From Methylotenera sp. (GTDB lineage Bacteria > Pseudomonadota > Gammaproteobacteria > Burkholderiales > Methylophilaceae), in NCBI GenBank assembly GCA_009693255.1, contig SHXQ01000002.1, forward strand, positions 1 through 64,000: DNA of 64,000 nt. The letters are read 5' to 3'. A program made the position numbers and the translations under genes. How positions within the stretch are numbered: position 1 is the first letter of the stretch; every line of letters starts with the position of its first letter. The notes beneath the pieces are model-generated. The model was not told the origin of the DNA. It saw only the letters and a program-made list of their open reading frames with translations, and did no database searches. Of this stretch, positions 7,721-17,000 are shown piece by piece.

Positions 7721-9535
7721 TTACTTGGCTAAGGCATACACCATAATATTATCACCTGCGGTATAGCCAAAAATAGCATTACCTCCTGCCACCACGGCTA
7801 TATATTGCACACCGTCTATGGCGTAACTAATCGGTGGTGCATTCACGCCGGCATCGACCTTAGTTTGCCATAGCAAGGCACCGGTCTGGCTATGGTAAGC
7901 GTTGAAATTGCCGTTACCCTCACCCATAAACAATAAACTGCCACGGGTTGCCAATAGACCGCCCATCAGCGGCTGCTCGGTTTTCACTTGCCAACGCATT
8001 TTTCCGGTCGTTAAGTTAATGGCGGATATCACCCCCCAACGTGGGTCTGTAGTCGGCTCAGTCGAGGCGTAGCGAACGGCGGCGGCATCCTTTGTGGCAG
8101 GCTCTTCTACCAGCGTGTATTTAACCGGGGCGTGTATGCCAGCCACATAGCTGGTTTGGTTATCTTCATCTAAAGCAGTCGGGCTCCAATTAGAGCCACC
8201 TAAAATGCCAGGGTAAAGCACAGTACCGGTTTTAGTGGCTTTGGCAAATAGGTTGTGTTGCGGCACAAAAGCGTCTGACTTCATTAATAGTTTGCCGGTC
8301 GCCCTATCGTTGACATAATACCAACCAGTTTTGCTGGCTTGGCCCACGGCAGGCACGGACTTACCACCCATCTGATAATCAAACAAGACCGGTGGGCTGG
8401 CTAAATCGTAACCCCAAACATCATGTGGCACTTGTTGATAATGCCATTTCAGTTGACCGGTTTCAGTATCCAGTGCGACCAAGGACACGGTATACCAATT
8501 ATCACCAGGGCGAGAAATATCGTTCATTTGCGGCGACGGATTGCCAGTGCCAAAGAATAGCGTATGCGTATTAATATCAATTGCTGGCGTACTCCAAGCT
8601 GAGCCGCCGCCATAACGCCAGGCCTCGGTGTTATTTTTGATATTGGCCTTTTCCGCCGCAATGTCACGGTTGAGGCTAATCCCATCTGAAGTGGTGGCTG
8701 CAAAATTGCCCTCCCAACCTTGGGTGGGAATGGTATCAAACTGCCAAACACGCTTACCGCTATTCACATCATAAGCCGCTAAAAATCCGGGGCGACCATA
8801 ACGGCCATCTACCCCCACTACTGCGCCTAGCGGTGCAGAGGATGTAGGGGTGGCTAAATGCAAGCCATAGCCCACACCGGTGATGCCGATCAGCACCTTG
8901 CCATTAAACACCACAGGCGCCATCGCAACGCCTACGCCCGTGCCGCCATAGGCCTCTTTTGCACTTTTAGCATCTAACTTACTTAATGAACGGGTATTTT
9001 CTGTCAGCGCGGTATCGTCCGCGACATCGATATCCCAAAGTTTTTTGCCACTTTTAGCCTCTAAGGCAATCAATCTCGCATCGACTGTGCCGATAAATAC
9101 CTTGCCGCCACTGACTGCCACGCCTCTATTGGCGGGGCCGCAACACATTTTCCAGTGCGCTCTGCGAGTGTGCTGATAGCGCCACAATTCTTGCCCAGTT
9201 TTTGCATCTAAGGCGACCACATGGTTAAACGGTAAGGCGACATACATCACGCCCTGAATGACAATAGGCGTGGCCTGAAAACTAGCCGCCACGCCAGTTT
9301 TGAATTGCCAAGCCAGTTGCAAATGTTGCACGTTTTGTGGGTTGATTTGTGTCAATGGCGACAAACGCTGATTGGTGAAGTCACGGCCAAAGCTTGGCCA
9401 GTCTTGGTCTACACACGCGGTAGTGGATTGTTTATTGGCTAACCCGCTACAAGACAACAGGGTTAAACAACTGAGTAGCGCAACGCAGTGCGCCGCACGC
9501 GGCTTTAATGTCCAATAGATTGCGGGCTGATGCAT
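7721..9535 (-). CDS. PQQ-type quinoprotein dehydrogenase-like lipoprotein
   Basis: An eight-bladed propeller protein of 604 residues with repeated ALDAKTGQ.LW tryptophan-docking motifs (near 108-118, 158-167, 355-365). The N terminus is a lipoprotein signal with lipobox LLSC ending at C29, so the protein is probably membrane-anchored on the periplasmic side. An adjacent cysteine pair C131-C132 in KMCCGPANRG matches the disulfide that sits over PQQ in alcohol/methanol dehydrogenases. At the usual catalytic W-D-Y-D position the protein has W374-G375-Y376-D377, so the general-base aspartate is not at its standard place, although H371-D372 lies just before. Substrate unknown; no pqq synthesis genes or cytochrome partner in the window. 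Confidence 0.85.
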   Translation of the reverse strand: MHQPAIYWTLKPRAAHCVALLSCLTLLSCSGLANKQSTTACVDQDWPSFGRDFTNQRLSPLTQINPQNVQHLQLAWQFKTGVAASFQATPIVIQGVMYVALPFNHVVALDAKTGQELWRYQHTRRAHWKMCCGPANRGVAVSGGKVFIGTVDARLIALEAKSGKKLWDIDVADDTALTENTRSLSKLDAKSAKEAYGGTGVGVAMAPVVFNGKVLIGITGVGYGLHLATPTSSAPLGAVVGVDGRYGRPGFLAAYDVNSGKRVWQFDTIPTQGWEGNFAATTSDGISLNRDIAAEKANIKNNTEAWRYGGGSAWSTPAIDINTHTLFFGTGNPSPQMNDISRPGDNWYTVSLVALDTETGQLKWHYQQVPHDVWGYDLASPPVLFDYQMGGKSVPAVGQASKTGWYYVNDRATGKLLMKSDAFVPQHNLFAKATKTGTVLYPGILGGSNWSPTALDEDNQTSYVAGIHAPVKYTLVEEPATKDAAAVRYASTEPTTDPRWGVISAINLTTGKMRWQVKTEQPLMGGLLATRGSLLFMGEGNGNFNAYHSQTGALLWQTKVDAGVNAPPISYAIDGVQYIAVVAGGNAIFGYTAGDNIMVYALAK

Positions 9536-9584
9536 GGCAACACTCTTTTCAACTTAAAGATAAACTAATCAACAGACGTCACCT

Positions 9585-9608
9585 AAAGTATACAACCATG
9601 TATACTTT
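9585..9608. promoter_or_regulatory. 24-bp perfect palindrome upstream of the PQQ-type gene
   Basis: Ten-base inverted arms (AAAGTATACA and TGTATACTTT) flank an ACCA spacer, 50 bases upstream of the start codon at 9535. Size and symmetry fit the operator of a dimeric repressor or activator. It could also serve the divergent gene at 9742, about 130 bases away. No regulator gene is adjacent. Confidence 0.55.
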
Positions 9609-9741
9609 TTACCATCGCTTTATATTTAAGCTCGGTACTTAAGGTCATGACTGGATGCTTAAATTTTATCGGGCTAATCACAAAAAATTAAGTCTAGTTC
9701 GGGTTATACTAGCCCAATCAGCTTTGATATTTGGGACTTAA

Positions 9742-10329
9742 ATGAACAATCATATTCAGCAGTTGCTTGGGCAAATTACCGCACTGGAAGACGATCTACG
9801 TAAGGCCCTTAGCGAGCAACCCGCTAGCATGTTTTTCCAAATAAAAGGTAAGCGCGTTGAGTTTGAGCAATCTATCAAAGAAACGCATCGGCGCCTGAAG
9901 CGGAATTTTTTTCGCTGGCTCATTACCGATCGCCCGCAGAACTTGATTACCGGCCCGATTATTTATGCGATGATTATTCCCCTGCTGGTGACCGACCTAT
10001 TCGTTAGTTTTTACCAACTGATTTGTTTTCCGATTTATGGCATCAAAAAAGTACGGCGCTCGGACTACATTATTTTTGATCGGCAACAGCTCCATTACCT
10101 CAATTTTATTGAAAAATTTCATTGCAGCTACTGTGCTTATGGCAGCGGCATGATTGCGTATGTGAGTGAAATTATTGCGCGTACCGAGCAGTACTTTTGC
10201 CCGATTAAACATGCCCGAAAGATACTGGGTACCCATCAGCGCTACGCGCAATTTTTGGATTACGGGGCTGCTGAACACTATGAGGCTAAGCTTGAGGAAT
10301 ACCGCCGCGCATTAGCCAAAGACGCATAA
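9742..10329 (+). CDS. Conserved-looking membrane protein of unknown function
   Basis: I do not recognise this 195-residue protein with confidence. It has a basic, helical N-terminal part (residues 1-60), a hydrophobic segment at about 69-98 that would form one or two membrane helices, and a C-terminal part with HCSYCAYG (C128, C131), MIAYVSEIIARTEQYFCPIKHARK including C153 and H157, and a charged final helix. The CxxC plus later Cys/His could bind a metal or form a disulfide, but this is inference. It diverges from the PQQ-type gene and is followed by 250 bases with no gene. Confidence 0.8.
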   Translation: MNNHIQQLLGQITALEDDLRKALSEQPASMFFQIKGKRVEFEQSIKETHRRLKRNFFRWLITDRPQNLITGPIIYAMIIPLLVTDLFVSFYQLICFPIYGIKKVRRSDYIIFDRQQLHYLNFIEKFHCSYCAYGSGMIAYVSEIIARTEQYFCPIKHARKILGTHQRYAQFLDYGAAEHYEAKLEEYRRALAKDA

Positions 10330-10580
10330 ACTAGCCCTACTGCGTAAAAAAACATAGGTGGCAAGATGGGCTTGGCCATGGAAATTATTTTAGCGCCATT
10401 GATACATGATTTAATGCGTAATCGATAGTGCAAGCCATCCAACAACCTAAGTAAGACATAGCCTCGCCATCCGCCATTGTTTTGCCTGAGCGCTAACTAT
10501 AAGCGCTAATTAAGCGCGCCACTTTTCGCATTCTGAGCACAGCATGATATTCTGTCAGCCTTTCACCTAGGGCATGCATC

Positions 10581-12329
10581 ATGAATACTACAGAAACCTT
10601 TATCCCGAGTAAGGACGCCTCGCTCGAGTCGTCTATACGCACCCTGCAAGGCAAGCTAGAAGCCCTAGGCATTCATGTTGAAGAAAAATCATGGCTCAAT
10701 GAGATTGAAGGCATTTGGTCTGTACACGTGATTGATAAAGATTGCACGCGGCTATTTACCAACGGCAAAGGGGCATCGCAATTGGCGGCGCGCGCCAGTG
10801 CGCTGGGCGAGTATTTTGAGCGGTTAAGCACCAATTATTTTTGGACGCATTTTTACTTAGGCGAAACCATCGCCAATAAAGATTTCGTGCATTATCCGAA
10901 TGAGCAATGGTTTAAGCTCAAGGGCGAGCAATGGCCTAAAGAACTACTCACGCCTGAACTACAAAAGTTCTACAACCCTGAAGGTACAGCGCTTGCCAGC
11001 CAACTGATAGACCTAAACTCAGGCAATAAAGCGCGTGGTATTTGTGCCATTCCCTATACGCGTTTGCGTGATAATACCACTGTACTTTTCCCGGTGAATC
11101 TTATCGGCAACTTATACGTGAGCAACGGCATGAGCGCGGGTAACACCTTGATGGAAGCCCGCACACAAGCGCTGGCAGAGATTTTTGAGCGCGACATTAA
11201 ATACAAAATCATCCGCGAGGGCATTTGCCTGCCTGATGTCCCTGAAGCGATCATTAACCGTTACCCACGCATTGCGACTGGTATTCAAGGGTTACGCGAT
11301 GCAGGTTACGGCATTTTAGTGAAAGATGCTTCATTAGGCGGGCAATATCCGGTGATGAACGTCACCTTGCTGCACCCTGAAGACCAAGGCTGCTTTGCCA
11401 GTTTTGGTGCGCACCCACGCTTTGAAGTGGCTCTGGAACGTGCCTTGACCGAGTTATTGCAAGGCCGTGCTCTAGATAGCTTAAAAGGTTTTGTCGCCCC
11501 TGGTTTTGATATGGAAGAAATCGCTGACTCGCAAAATTTAGAGATTCATTTTGTCGATTCTAGTGGCGTGATTAGCTGGGAATTTTTACGTAGTACGCCT
11601 GATTACGCCTTTGTCGATTGGAACTTTGGTACGACCACACAGGAAGATTATGATTGGTGCGTGAATACCATCCACAATAGCGGTCATGAGGTGTATATCG
11701 CCGACTTTACCCATCTAGGCGTGTACGCTTGCCGTATTTTTGTACCCGGCATGAGTGAAATTTACCCGGTTGAAGAGTTGCAATGGGAGAACAACTCGGT
11801 CGGTAATTTGGTGCGCCCTTTTGCCATCAGACTGCCTACACTTAAACACGCTGAATCTGCCGAATTACTTGAAACCTTGCGCGAGCTAGAGTTGGCCGAC
11901 GAACTGCCGGTGACGACTTTAATCGGCCTATGTGCCGACCCCAATACCACTTGGGTTGATTTGCGTGTGGGTGAGCTTAAAACACTGGCGGCACTGGCTT
12001 GCAACAACATAGACGACATACTCGATGGCTGTGCCTGGATTGCACAATTTAACGAACTTAATGCCGAGCGGGCCAAAGTCTATCGCTGCATCGCCAATCT
12101 AGTGCAAATTAGCGAAGAATTAGTCGCAGAAGGCGCTGAAACTGGTGACACTCGCCTGTATGAAGCTAATCTGCAGTTGCTGTACGGCAAAGCAAACGTG
12201 CAGCTAGCGCAAGCCCTGCTGAATCAAACCGAACAATATTTTGGTTTAGTGCATTTAGGCGAAAATATGCAAGGCAGTAAAATGCACCAACAATTGCTAG
12301 CCGCCTATGGCAAGGTGTGGAAGCGCTAA
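10581..12329 (+). CDS. ycaO: YcaO-domain protein (RimO accessory-factor type)
   Basis: The 582-residue protein matches the stand-alone proteobacterial YcaO in length and block order. The N-terminal region includes NGKGASQLAARASALGEYFE near residue 62-81, the nucleotide-binding part of the YcaO fold; EARTQALAEIFERDIKYKI near 193 and LERALTELLQGRALD near 288 are further family blocks with acidic Mg/ATP-binding residues. YcaO proteins activate amides with ATP; the E. coli homologue has been linked to methylthiolation of ribosomal protein S12. No peptide precursor, cyclodehydratase partner or transporter lies nearby, so a RiPP role is not supported. Confidence 0.9.
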   Translation: MNTTETFIPSKDASLESSIRTLQGKLEALGIHVEEKSWLNEIEGIWSVHVIDKDCTRLFTNGKGASQLAARASALGEYFERLSTNYFWTHFYLGETIANKDFVHYPNEQWFKLKGEQWPKELLTPELQKFYNPEGTALASQLIDLNSGNKARGICAIPYTRLRDNTTVLFPVNLIGNLYVSNGMSAGNTLMEARTQALAEIFERDIKYKIIREGICLPDVPEAIINRYPRIATGIQGLRDAGYGILVKDASLGGQYPVMNVTLLHPEDQGCFASFGAHPRFEVALERALTELLQGRALDSLKGFVAPGFDMEEIADSQNLEIHFVDSSGVISWEFLRSTPDYAFVDWNFGTTTQEDYDWCVNTIHNSGHEVYIADFTHLGVYACRIFVPGMSEIYPVEELQWENNSVGNLVRPFAIRLPTLKHAESAELLETLRELELADELPVTTLIGLCADPNTTWVDLRVGELKTLAALACNNIDDILDGCAWIAQFNELNAERAKVYRCIANLVQISEELVAEGAETGDTRLYEANLQLLYGKANVQLAQALLNQTEQYFGLVHLGENMQGSKMHQQLLAAYGKVWKR

Positions 12330-12343
12330 AGGATCACATTACC

Positions 12344-12805
12344 ATGATTTTAGACACCTTAGCCAACGCAGATCGTTACGCCGCTCTGCACCCGCTGTTT
12401 CCACAAGTATTTTCCTATATGCGACAGACCGATTTGCAAGCACTTAGCCTTGGGCGACACGCAATTTTAAGTGATGCGGCATTTGCCATCGTGCAACGCG
12501 TGGCGGGCCGCAGCCGCGATGCTGCGCAGTTGGAGTGTCATCGCCTATACATCGATATTCAGTTAGTGCTAGATGGGGTAGATGAAATGGGCTGGAAACC
12601 CCTCAGCCATTGCCAGCAACCGGTGAGCGATTATAGTGCTGATGCTGATATTCAATTCTTTCATGACCGGCCTGATGCTTGGCTTGCTACGCCGACGGCT
12701 TCGTTTTGTATTTTTTTCCCAGAAGATGCACATGCGCCACTGGTTGCCAAGCAAAACATTCATAAAATAGTGTTTAAGATTGCGCTGGATGCCAGTCAAG
12801 CATAG
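12344..12805 (+). CDS. YhcH/YjgK/YiaL-family protein
   Basis: A 153-residue cupin-like protein of the YhcH/EbgC family (often linked to sugar or sialic acid metabolism in other bacteria). The family blocks are HRLYIDIQLVLDGVDEMGW (residues about 67-85), FCIFFPEDAHAP and KIVFKIAL at the C terminus. The start is placed at ATG 12344 (MILDTL), which has AAAGGA about 11 bases upstream; longer frames would begin inside the end of ycaO. It starts 14 bases after ycaO and overlaps the start of mnmD, so the three genes may be co-transcribed. Exact substrate unknown. Confidence 0.85.
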   Translation: MILDTLANADRYAALHPLFPQVFSYMRQTDLQALSLGRHAILSDAAFAIVQRVAGRSRDAAQLECHRLYIDIQLVLDGVDEMGWKPLSHCQQPVSDYSADADIQFFHDRPDAWLATPTASFCIFFPEDAHAPLVAKQNIHKIVFKIALDASQA

Positions 12806-13520
12806 CGCCCTCATTGAATGGCGTGACGGCCAGCCTTATGCCAGTGCCTTCCAAGACGTTTATTTCTCTACTGATAATGGTTTACTTGAAACTGAGCACG
12901 TGTTTTTACAAGGCAACCATTTAGCCCGTCGCTGGCAAACTCTACAAACTCAACGCTTTACTATCGCTGAAACTGGTTTTGGCACGGGCTTAAATTTCTT
13001 ATGCGCGGCAAAGCTATGGCTAGCTACTGCGCCTAAAGAGGCCCGTTTGCACTTTATCAGTGTCGAAAAATACCCGCTCAGCTTAGCGGAAATCAGCATG
13101 GCGTTACAGTTATGGCCAAGCCTCATGGACCTAATCGAACCATTTTTAGCGCAGTATGCGCACCTACTCCGTGGCACTAGCAGCATGCTGTTCGACCATC
13201 GCGTTCAACTCAGCTTATGTATAGGCGATGCAACAACGGCCTATCAATCGCACGCCATTACACCGACAAAGCCCGTTATCGACGCTTGGTTTCTAGATGG
13301 GTTTTCACCGGCAAAAAACCCTACCATGTGGCAAGCGGCACTTTTTGAGAAAATGGCCTTGTTGTCCAACAGTAAAACTACTTTTGCCACCTTTACCAGT
13401 GCCGGCGCGGTGCGGCGCGCCTTAACGCAAGTTGGGTTTGCCGTGATCAAGCAAGCCGGGTTTGGTAAAAAGCGTGAAATGTTGTGTGGCCACTTTATTG
13501 GTAGTGCCGATGCGCACTAA
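12789..13520 (+). CDS. mnmD: tRNA (mnm5s2U34) methyltransferase MnmD
   Basis: Equivalent to the N-terminal methyltransferase half of bifunctional MnmC; it methylates the nm5U34 intermediate to mnm5U at the wobble base of several tRNAs. The 243-residue product begins with the family pattern ALIEWRDGQPYASAFQDVYF, has the SAM-binding motif ETGFGTGLNFL near residue 59 and the catalytic-site motif WFLDGFSPAKNPTMW near 166. The ATG at 12789 is preferred over an upstream TTG at 12780. Its end overlaps the next gene, which holds the missing FAD half in another frame. Confidence 0.92.
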   Translation: MPVKHSALIEWRDGQPYASAFQDVYFSTDNGLLETEHVFLQGNHLARRWQTLQTQRFTIAETGFGTGLNFLCAAKLWLATAPKEARLHFISVEKYPLSLAEISMALQLWPSLMDLIEPFLAQYAHLLRGTSSMLFDHRVQLSLCIGDATTAYQSHAITPTKPVIDAWFLDGFSPAKNPTMWQAALFEKMALLSNSKTTFATFTSAGAVRRALTQVGFAVIKQAGFGKKREMLCGHFIGSADAH

Positions 13521-14745
13521 AATGGCTATTGTCATTGGTGGTGGCATTGCTGGGTGTAGTAGCGCCTATGCGCTGGCGCAAAGAGGTATTCAAGTCACCC
13601 TACTAGAACGCCGCGCCAGCATTGCCAGCGAAGCTTCGGGTAATCCGCAGGCCATGCTTTATCCGCGTTTAAGCGGCGATGATACGGCCAGCCAATTTTC
13701 CCTTGCAAGTTATCACTATAGCTTGAATTTTTTTAAAACACTAGATCTATTACCGGCTGATTTTAATGTTTGCGGCATGCTACAACTGGGCTTTAATACC
13801 AGAGAACTGGCACGCATTCAAAAAGTAGCGGCCTATTTTGCATCTGCAGACTGGCTCAACTATGTCACTGCAGACCAGGCTAGCGCATTGGCTGGCATTG
13901 CACTCGCGCATGATGCTTTATATTTTCCACAGGCGGCATGGGTCAACCCGCAATCACTATGCCTGCGCTTAGCTCGCCACAAAAATATTTTAATTAAAAC
14001 ATTAACAAATGCTAATAAACTATTGAAAAATAATGATGTATTTGAAGTTTACTCTAACGATCAATGCATAGAAAAAGCGGATGTTGTTATCATTGCCAAT
14101 GCTAATGAAGCGCAGAATATGGGGCTAGACTTAAACTTAAGAACACAATCGATACGTGGACAAGTCAGCCTAGTAAACGCTAGTGCTCGCAGTAGTGCGC
14201 TTAACACCATTATATGTAGTGATGGCTATCTATGTCCCGCCCAGCAAACACAACATTGCTTGGGCGCTACCTTCTCCACGGAAAATACCGATATCGCGAT
14301 TGATGTCTTAGACCATCAGGCTAATCTCGCCAGACTCAAAGTCTTGTCTATGACTTTGTATGACGACCTCAAAGACCAGATTAGCGGTGGGCGCGTTTCA
14401 TTTAGATGCACCAGTGCTGACTACTTTCCCTTAGCCGGCGAACTATGTGATAGTGCGGCACTAAAATCAAAGCCGCCGCGCCATAATGCTCAAGCCGCCT
14501 CATTGCCGTGGATCAAAGGGCTATATCTCAACATAGCGCATGGCAGCCGAGGCTTTACTAGCGCGCCACTGTGCGCAGAACTTTTAGCCTGTTTCATCTG
14601 CGATGAAACCCCGCCCCTGCCGGACGCACTGGCCGGCTTATTAAATCCAAACCGCTTTCTTTTGCGAAAATTAGGCTTAAAGCGCTTGGCTAAAACTCTG
14701 GCAACTTCGGCTACAACTGGCATGACCCCGCCTATTTCAGGTTAA
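13510..14745 (+). CDS. mnmC: FAD-dependent cmnm5(s2)U34 oxidoreductase (MnmC C-terminal domain)
   Basis: Equivalent to the C-terminal half of MnmC, which removes the carboxymethyl group of cmnm5U34 oxidatively to give nm5U34, the substrate of MnmD. The FAD-binding motif AIVIGGGIAGCSSAYALAQR is at the N terminus, followed by the family block ASEASGNPQAMLYPRLS, and ISGGRVSFRCTSADYFPLAG plus the C-terminal AHGSRGFTSAPLCAELLA. The start may be ATG 13510 (11 bases inside mnmD) or ATG 13522 (just after its stop). In many proteobacteria the two halves are fused; here they are in different frames. The product is about 411 residues. Confidence 0.9.
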   Translation: MRTKMAIVIGGGIAGCSSAYALAQRGIQVTLLERRASIASEASGNPQAMLYPRLSGDDTASQFSLASYHYSLNFFKTLDLLPADFNVCGMLQLGFNTRELARIQKVAAYFASADWLNYVTADQASALAGIALAHDALYFPQAAWVNPQSLCLRLARHKNILIKTLTNANKLLKNNDVFEVYSNDQCIEKADVVIIANANEAQNMGLDLNLRTQSIRGQVSLVNASARSSALNTIICSDGYLCPAQQTQHCLGATFSTENTDIAIDVLDHQANLARLKVLSMTLYDDLKDQISGGRVSFRCTSADYFPLAGELCDSAALKSKPPRHNAQAASLPWIKGLYLNIAHGSRGFTSAPLCAELLACFICDETPPLPDALAGLLNPNRFLLRKLGLKRLAKTLATSATTGMTPPISG

Positions 14746-14754
14746 AATCTAGCC

Positions 14755-16941
14755 ATGCCACAATCCCATTATTTAACTGCACTCAATCTGTATCGCAACG
14801 GCCAACTCAGCCAAGCTGAACAAGTCCTTAAACAAGCACTTGGCTTGCACGCTAAGCATGCTGGTGCATTGCATCTACTGGGGATTATTCACTACCAAAG
14901 CAATCGCGCCAGTGAGGCTGTGCAATATATACAACAGGCATTGGCGATTGAACCACGCAACCTCAATTATCTGAATAACCATGGACTTGCGTTACGCGCC
15001 AACCAGCAAGTTGAGGCCGCCTTAAAAAACTTTCAGCAAGCGCTACTGATAGACGCCAAAGATTTAGATATTCAACTGAATATTGCCAACACCCTGCTAG
15101 CGCTGAATCAATTTGCAGAAGCGGTGGGCTATTATCGTCGGGTCTTACAGGTCTTGGCCAAAAAAGCGGATGCTAATACCGCCAATATACGCGCGGCGCT
15201 AGCGCATTGCTTAAGCACATTAGGTAACCAAGCGCAGACTGCCGGCAACTATCTGCAAGCAGAAACCTACTTGCAGGAAGCCTTGCTTTTTAGTGCTGAG
15301 GGGCATGAGCAACAAGCCAACCTATATTACAACTTAGGCAACGCCCAGCGCGCGCTAGGCAAGACGCTTGAGGCCCGCAAGCACTATCAACAAGCCCTGC
15401 AATTAAGCCCTAATGATGCCGATACTTACAACAATCTAGGCAATGTGCAGCGCGAGTTAGGTCAGCTGGATTTAGCCATGACAAGCTACCAAAAAGCATG
15501 GGCCATTAACCCTAAGCTATACCATGCAAAAGTACATTTAGTGCACCAGAAGCAACATTGCTGTGACTGGCAAGGCTTAGAGGATGACGTGAATGAAATT
15601 CGGCAGTGGCTAAACACTGCCTCTGTAGCACAAATATCGCCTTTTGCCTTTTTGGCGATGCCAGGCACCACTGCGGCAGAACAAAAAATATGCGCCGATC
15701 ATTGGCTAACTAATCGCTACACCGCCCTCTTTGCACAGGCCAAACAGCTTAATTTTAGCTACACAACAGCCGAGCAAGCTAAAAAAATAAAGATTGGCTA
15801 TCTATCCGCCGACTTTAGATTGCACCCGCTGGCTTTTTTAGTCACTGAATTGATGGAACAGCACGATAGAACTCAATTTGAAATCATCGCCTTCTCCTAT
15901 GGTGTTAACGACCAATCCAGCGCTAGAGCCCGCTTAGAGAAAGCCTTTGATCAATTTTATGACATCCGCCATTTATCTGAATTAGACGCGGCTAAAAAAA
16001 TTAACGCCTGCCATATCGATCTATTGGTTGATTTAACTGGCTTTACGCAAACCAGTCGTAGCGGCATAGCCGCGTTACGTCCTGCGCCTATCAATGTCAA
16101 TTGGCTAGGCTTTCCCGGCACTATGGGTGAGATGGTTAGTGGTGAGATGATTAAGGACAAGGGTGCTGGCAAACAGCCCTTATTTGACTATCTAATAAGC
16201 GATGCATGGATTACCCCGCCTGATAGCGCGCCACATTACGCCGAACAACTCGCCTTATTGCCGCATAGCTACCAAGCCAACGATAGCCAACGCCCGCTCG
16301 GCAAAACACCATCGCGCGCAAGTTGTGGCCTGCCGGAAGGCGCATTTGTCTTTTGCTGTTTTAATCAAAGCTTCAAAATTAGCCCTGATGTTTTTGCCGT
16401 GTGGTTGCATCTACTCAAAGCCGCACCGAATAGTGTGCTTTGGCTACTAGACTGCAACCGCTGGGCTAAACAAAACTTGCTTGGCGAAGCTGCTGCATGC
16501 GGTATTGCGCCAGAAAGATTAATTTTTGCCCCTAGGCTTGCCATTGCAGAACATCTTGCCCGCCATGTGCATGCCGATTTATTTTTAGACACGCAACCTT
16601 ATAATGCACACACCACGGCTAGCGATGCCTTATGGATGGGCTTGCCGCTATTAACCTGTATCGGCGATACTTTTTCGGCGCGCGTTGCCGCGAGTTTATT
16701 GCACACGCTAAACTTAATTGAATTGATTACCTATTCATTACAAGAGTATAAAAATAAAGCCCTTTATTTTTACAATCATCCTGAAACACTCGTCGCAATC
16801 AAACAAAAATTACGCGACAACATTGCGCAATCGCCTTTGTTTGATAGCACGCTTTTTGCACGCTCATTAGAACAACGCTATCACGACATGTGGCATTGCT
16901 ATTTAGACGAATTGAAAATTGCAGGCAGCACTAAAGAATAG
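14755..16941 (+). CDS. TPR protein with SPINDLY/O-GlcNAc transferase-like domain
   Basis: A 728-residue protein. Residues about 1-265 are tandem tetratricopeptide repeats (for example ADTYNNLGNVQRELGQLDLA). Residues about 340-720 are a GT41-type glycosyltransferase domain: KIGYLSADFRLHPLAFL, DLLVDLTGFTQTSRSGIAAL, PAPINVNWLGFPGTMG, FCCFNQSFKISPDVF, LDTQPYNAHTTASDALWMG. Bacterial members glycosylate proteins such as adhesins or flagellins, but the target here is unknown. Between PGTMG and the conserved FDYLISD there is an extra stretch of about 15 residues (GEMVSGEMIKDKGAGK), partly built on a repeated GGTGAGATG nucleotide unit. It starts 9 bases after mnmC. Confidence 0.9.
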   Translation: MPQSHYLTALNLYRNGQLSQAEQVLKQALGLHAKHAGALHLLGIIHYQSNRASEAVQYIQQALAIEPRNLNYLNNHGLALRANQQVEAALKNFQQALLIDAKDLDIQLNIANTLLALNQFAEAVGYYRRVLQVLAKKADANTANIRAALAHCLSTLGNQAQTAGNYLQAETYLQEALLFSAEGHEQQANLYYNLGNAQRALGKTLEARKHYQQALQLSPNDADTYNNLGNVQRELGQLDLAMTSYQKAWAINPKLYHAKVHLVHQKQHCCDWQGLEDDVNEIRQWLNTASVAQISPFAFLAMPGTTAAEQKICADHWLTNRYTALFAQAKQLNFSYTTAEQAKKIKIGYLSADFRLHPLAFLVTELMEQHDRTQFEIIAFSYGVNDQSSARARLEKAFDQFYDIRHLSELDAAKKINACHIDLLVDLTGFTQTSRSGIAALRPAPINVNWLGFPGTMGEMVSGEMIKDKGAGKQPLFDYLISDAWITPPDSAPHYAEQLALLPHSYQANDSQRPLGKTPSRASCGLPEGAFVFCCFNQSFKISPDVFAVWLHLLKAAPNSVLWLLDCNRWAKQNLLGEAAACGIAPERLIFAPRLAIAEHLARHVHADLFLDTQPYNAHTTASDALWMGLPLLTCIGDTFSARVAASLLHTLNLIELITYSLQEYKNKALYFYNHPETLVAIKQKLRDNIAQSPLFDSTLFARSLEQRYHDMWHCYLDELKIAGSTKE

Positions 16942-17000
16942 TGTAAAAAATTTATGCTAAAGTCATGCTGAGCATTTTAAAAGACACCTAGGATCACAAT

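Noticed and set aside
10330-10580. Gap between the unknown membrane protein and ycaO
   Set aside because: Checked for tRNA, hairpin terminators and small ORFs with ribosome-binding sites; nothing convincing seen.
10581-12805. YcaO plus small gene as a possible RiPP biosynthesis locus
   Set aside because: The YcaO protein has the length and blocks of the stand-alone E. coli type; the next gene is a YhcH-family protein and no precursor peptide, dehydrogenase or exporter is nearby.
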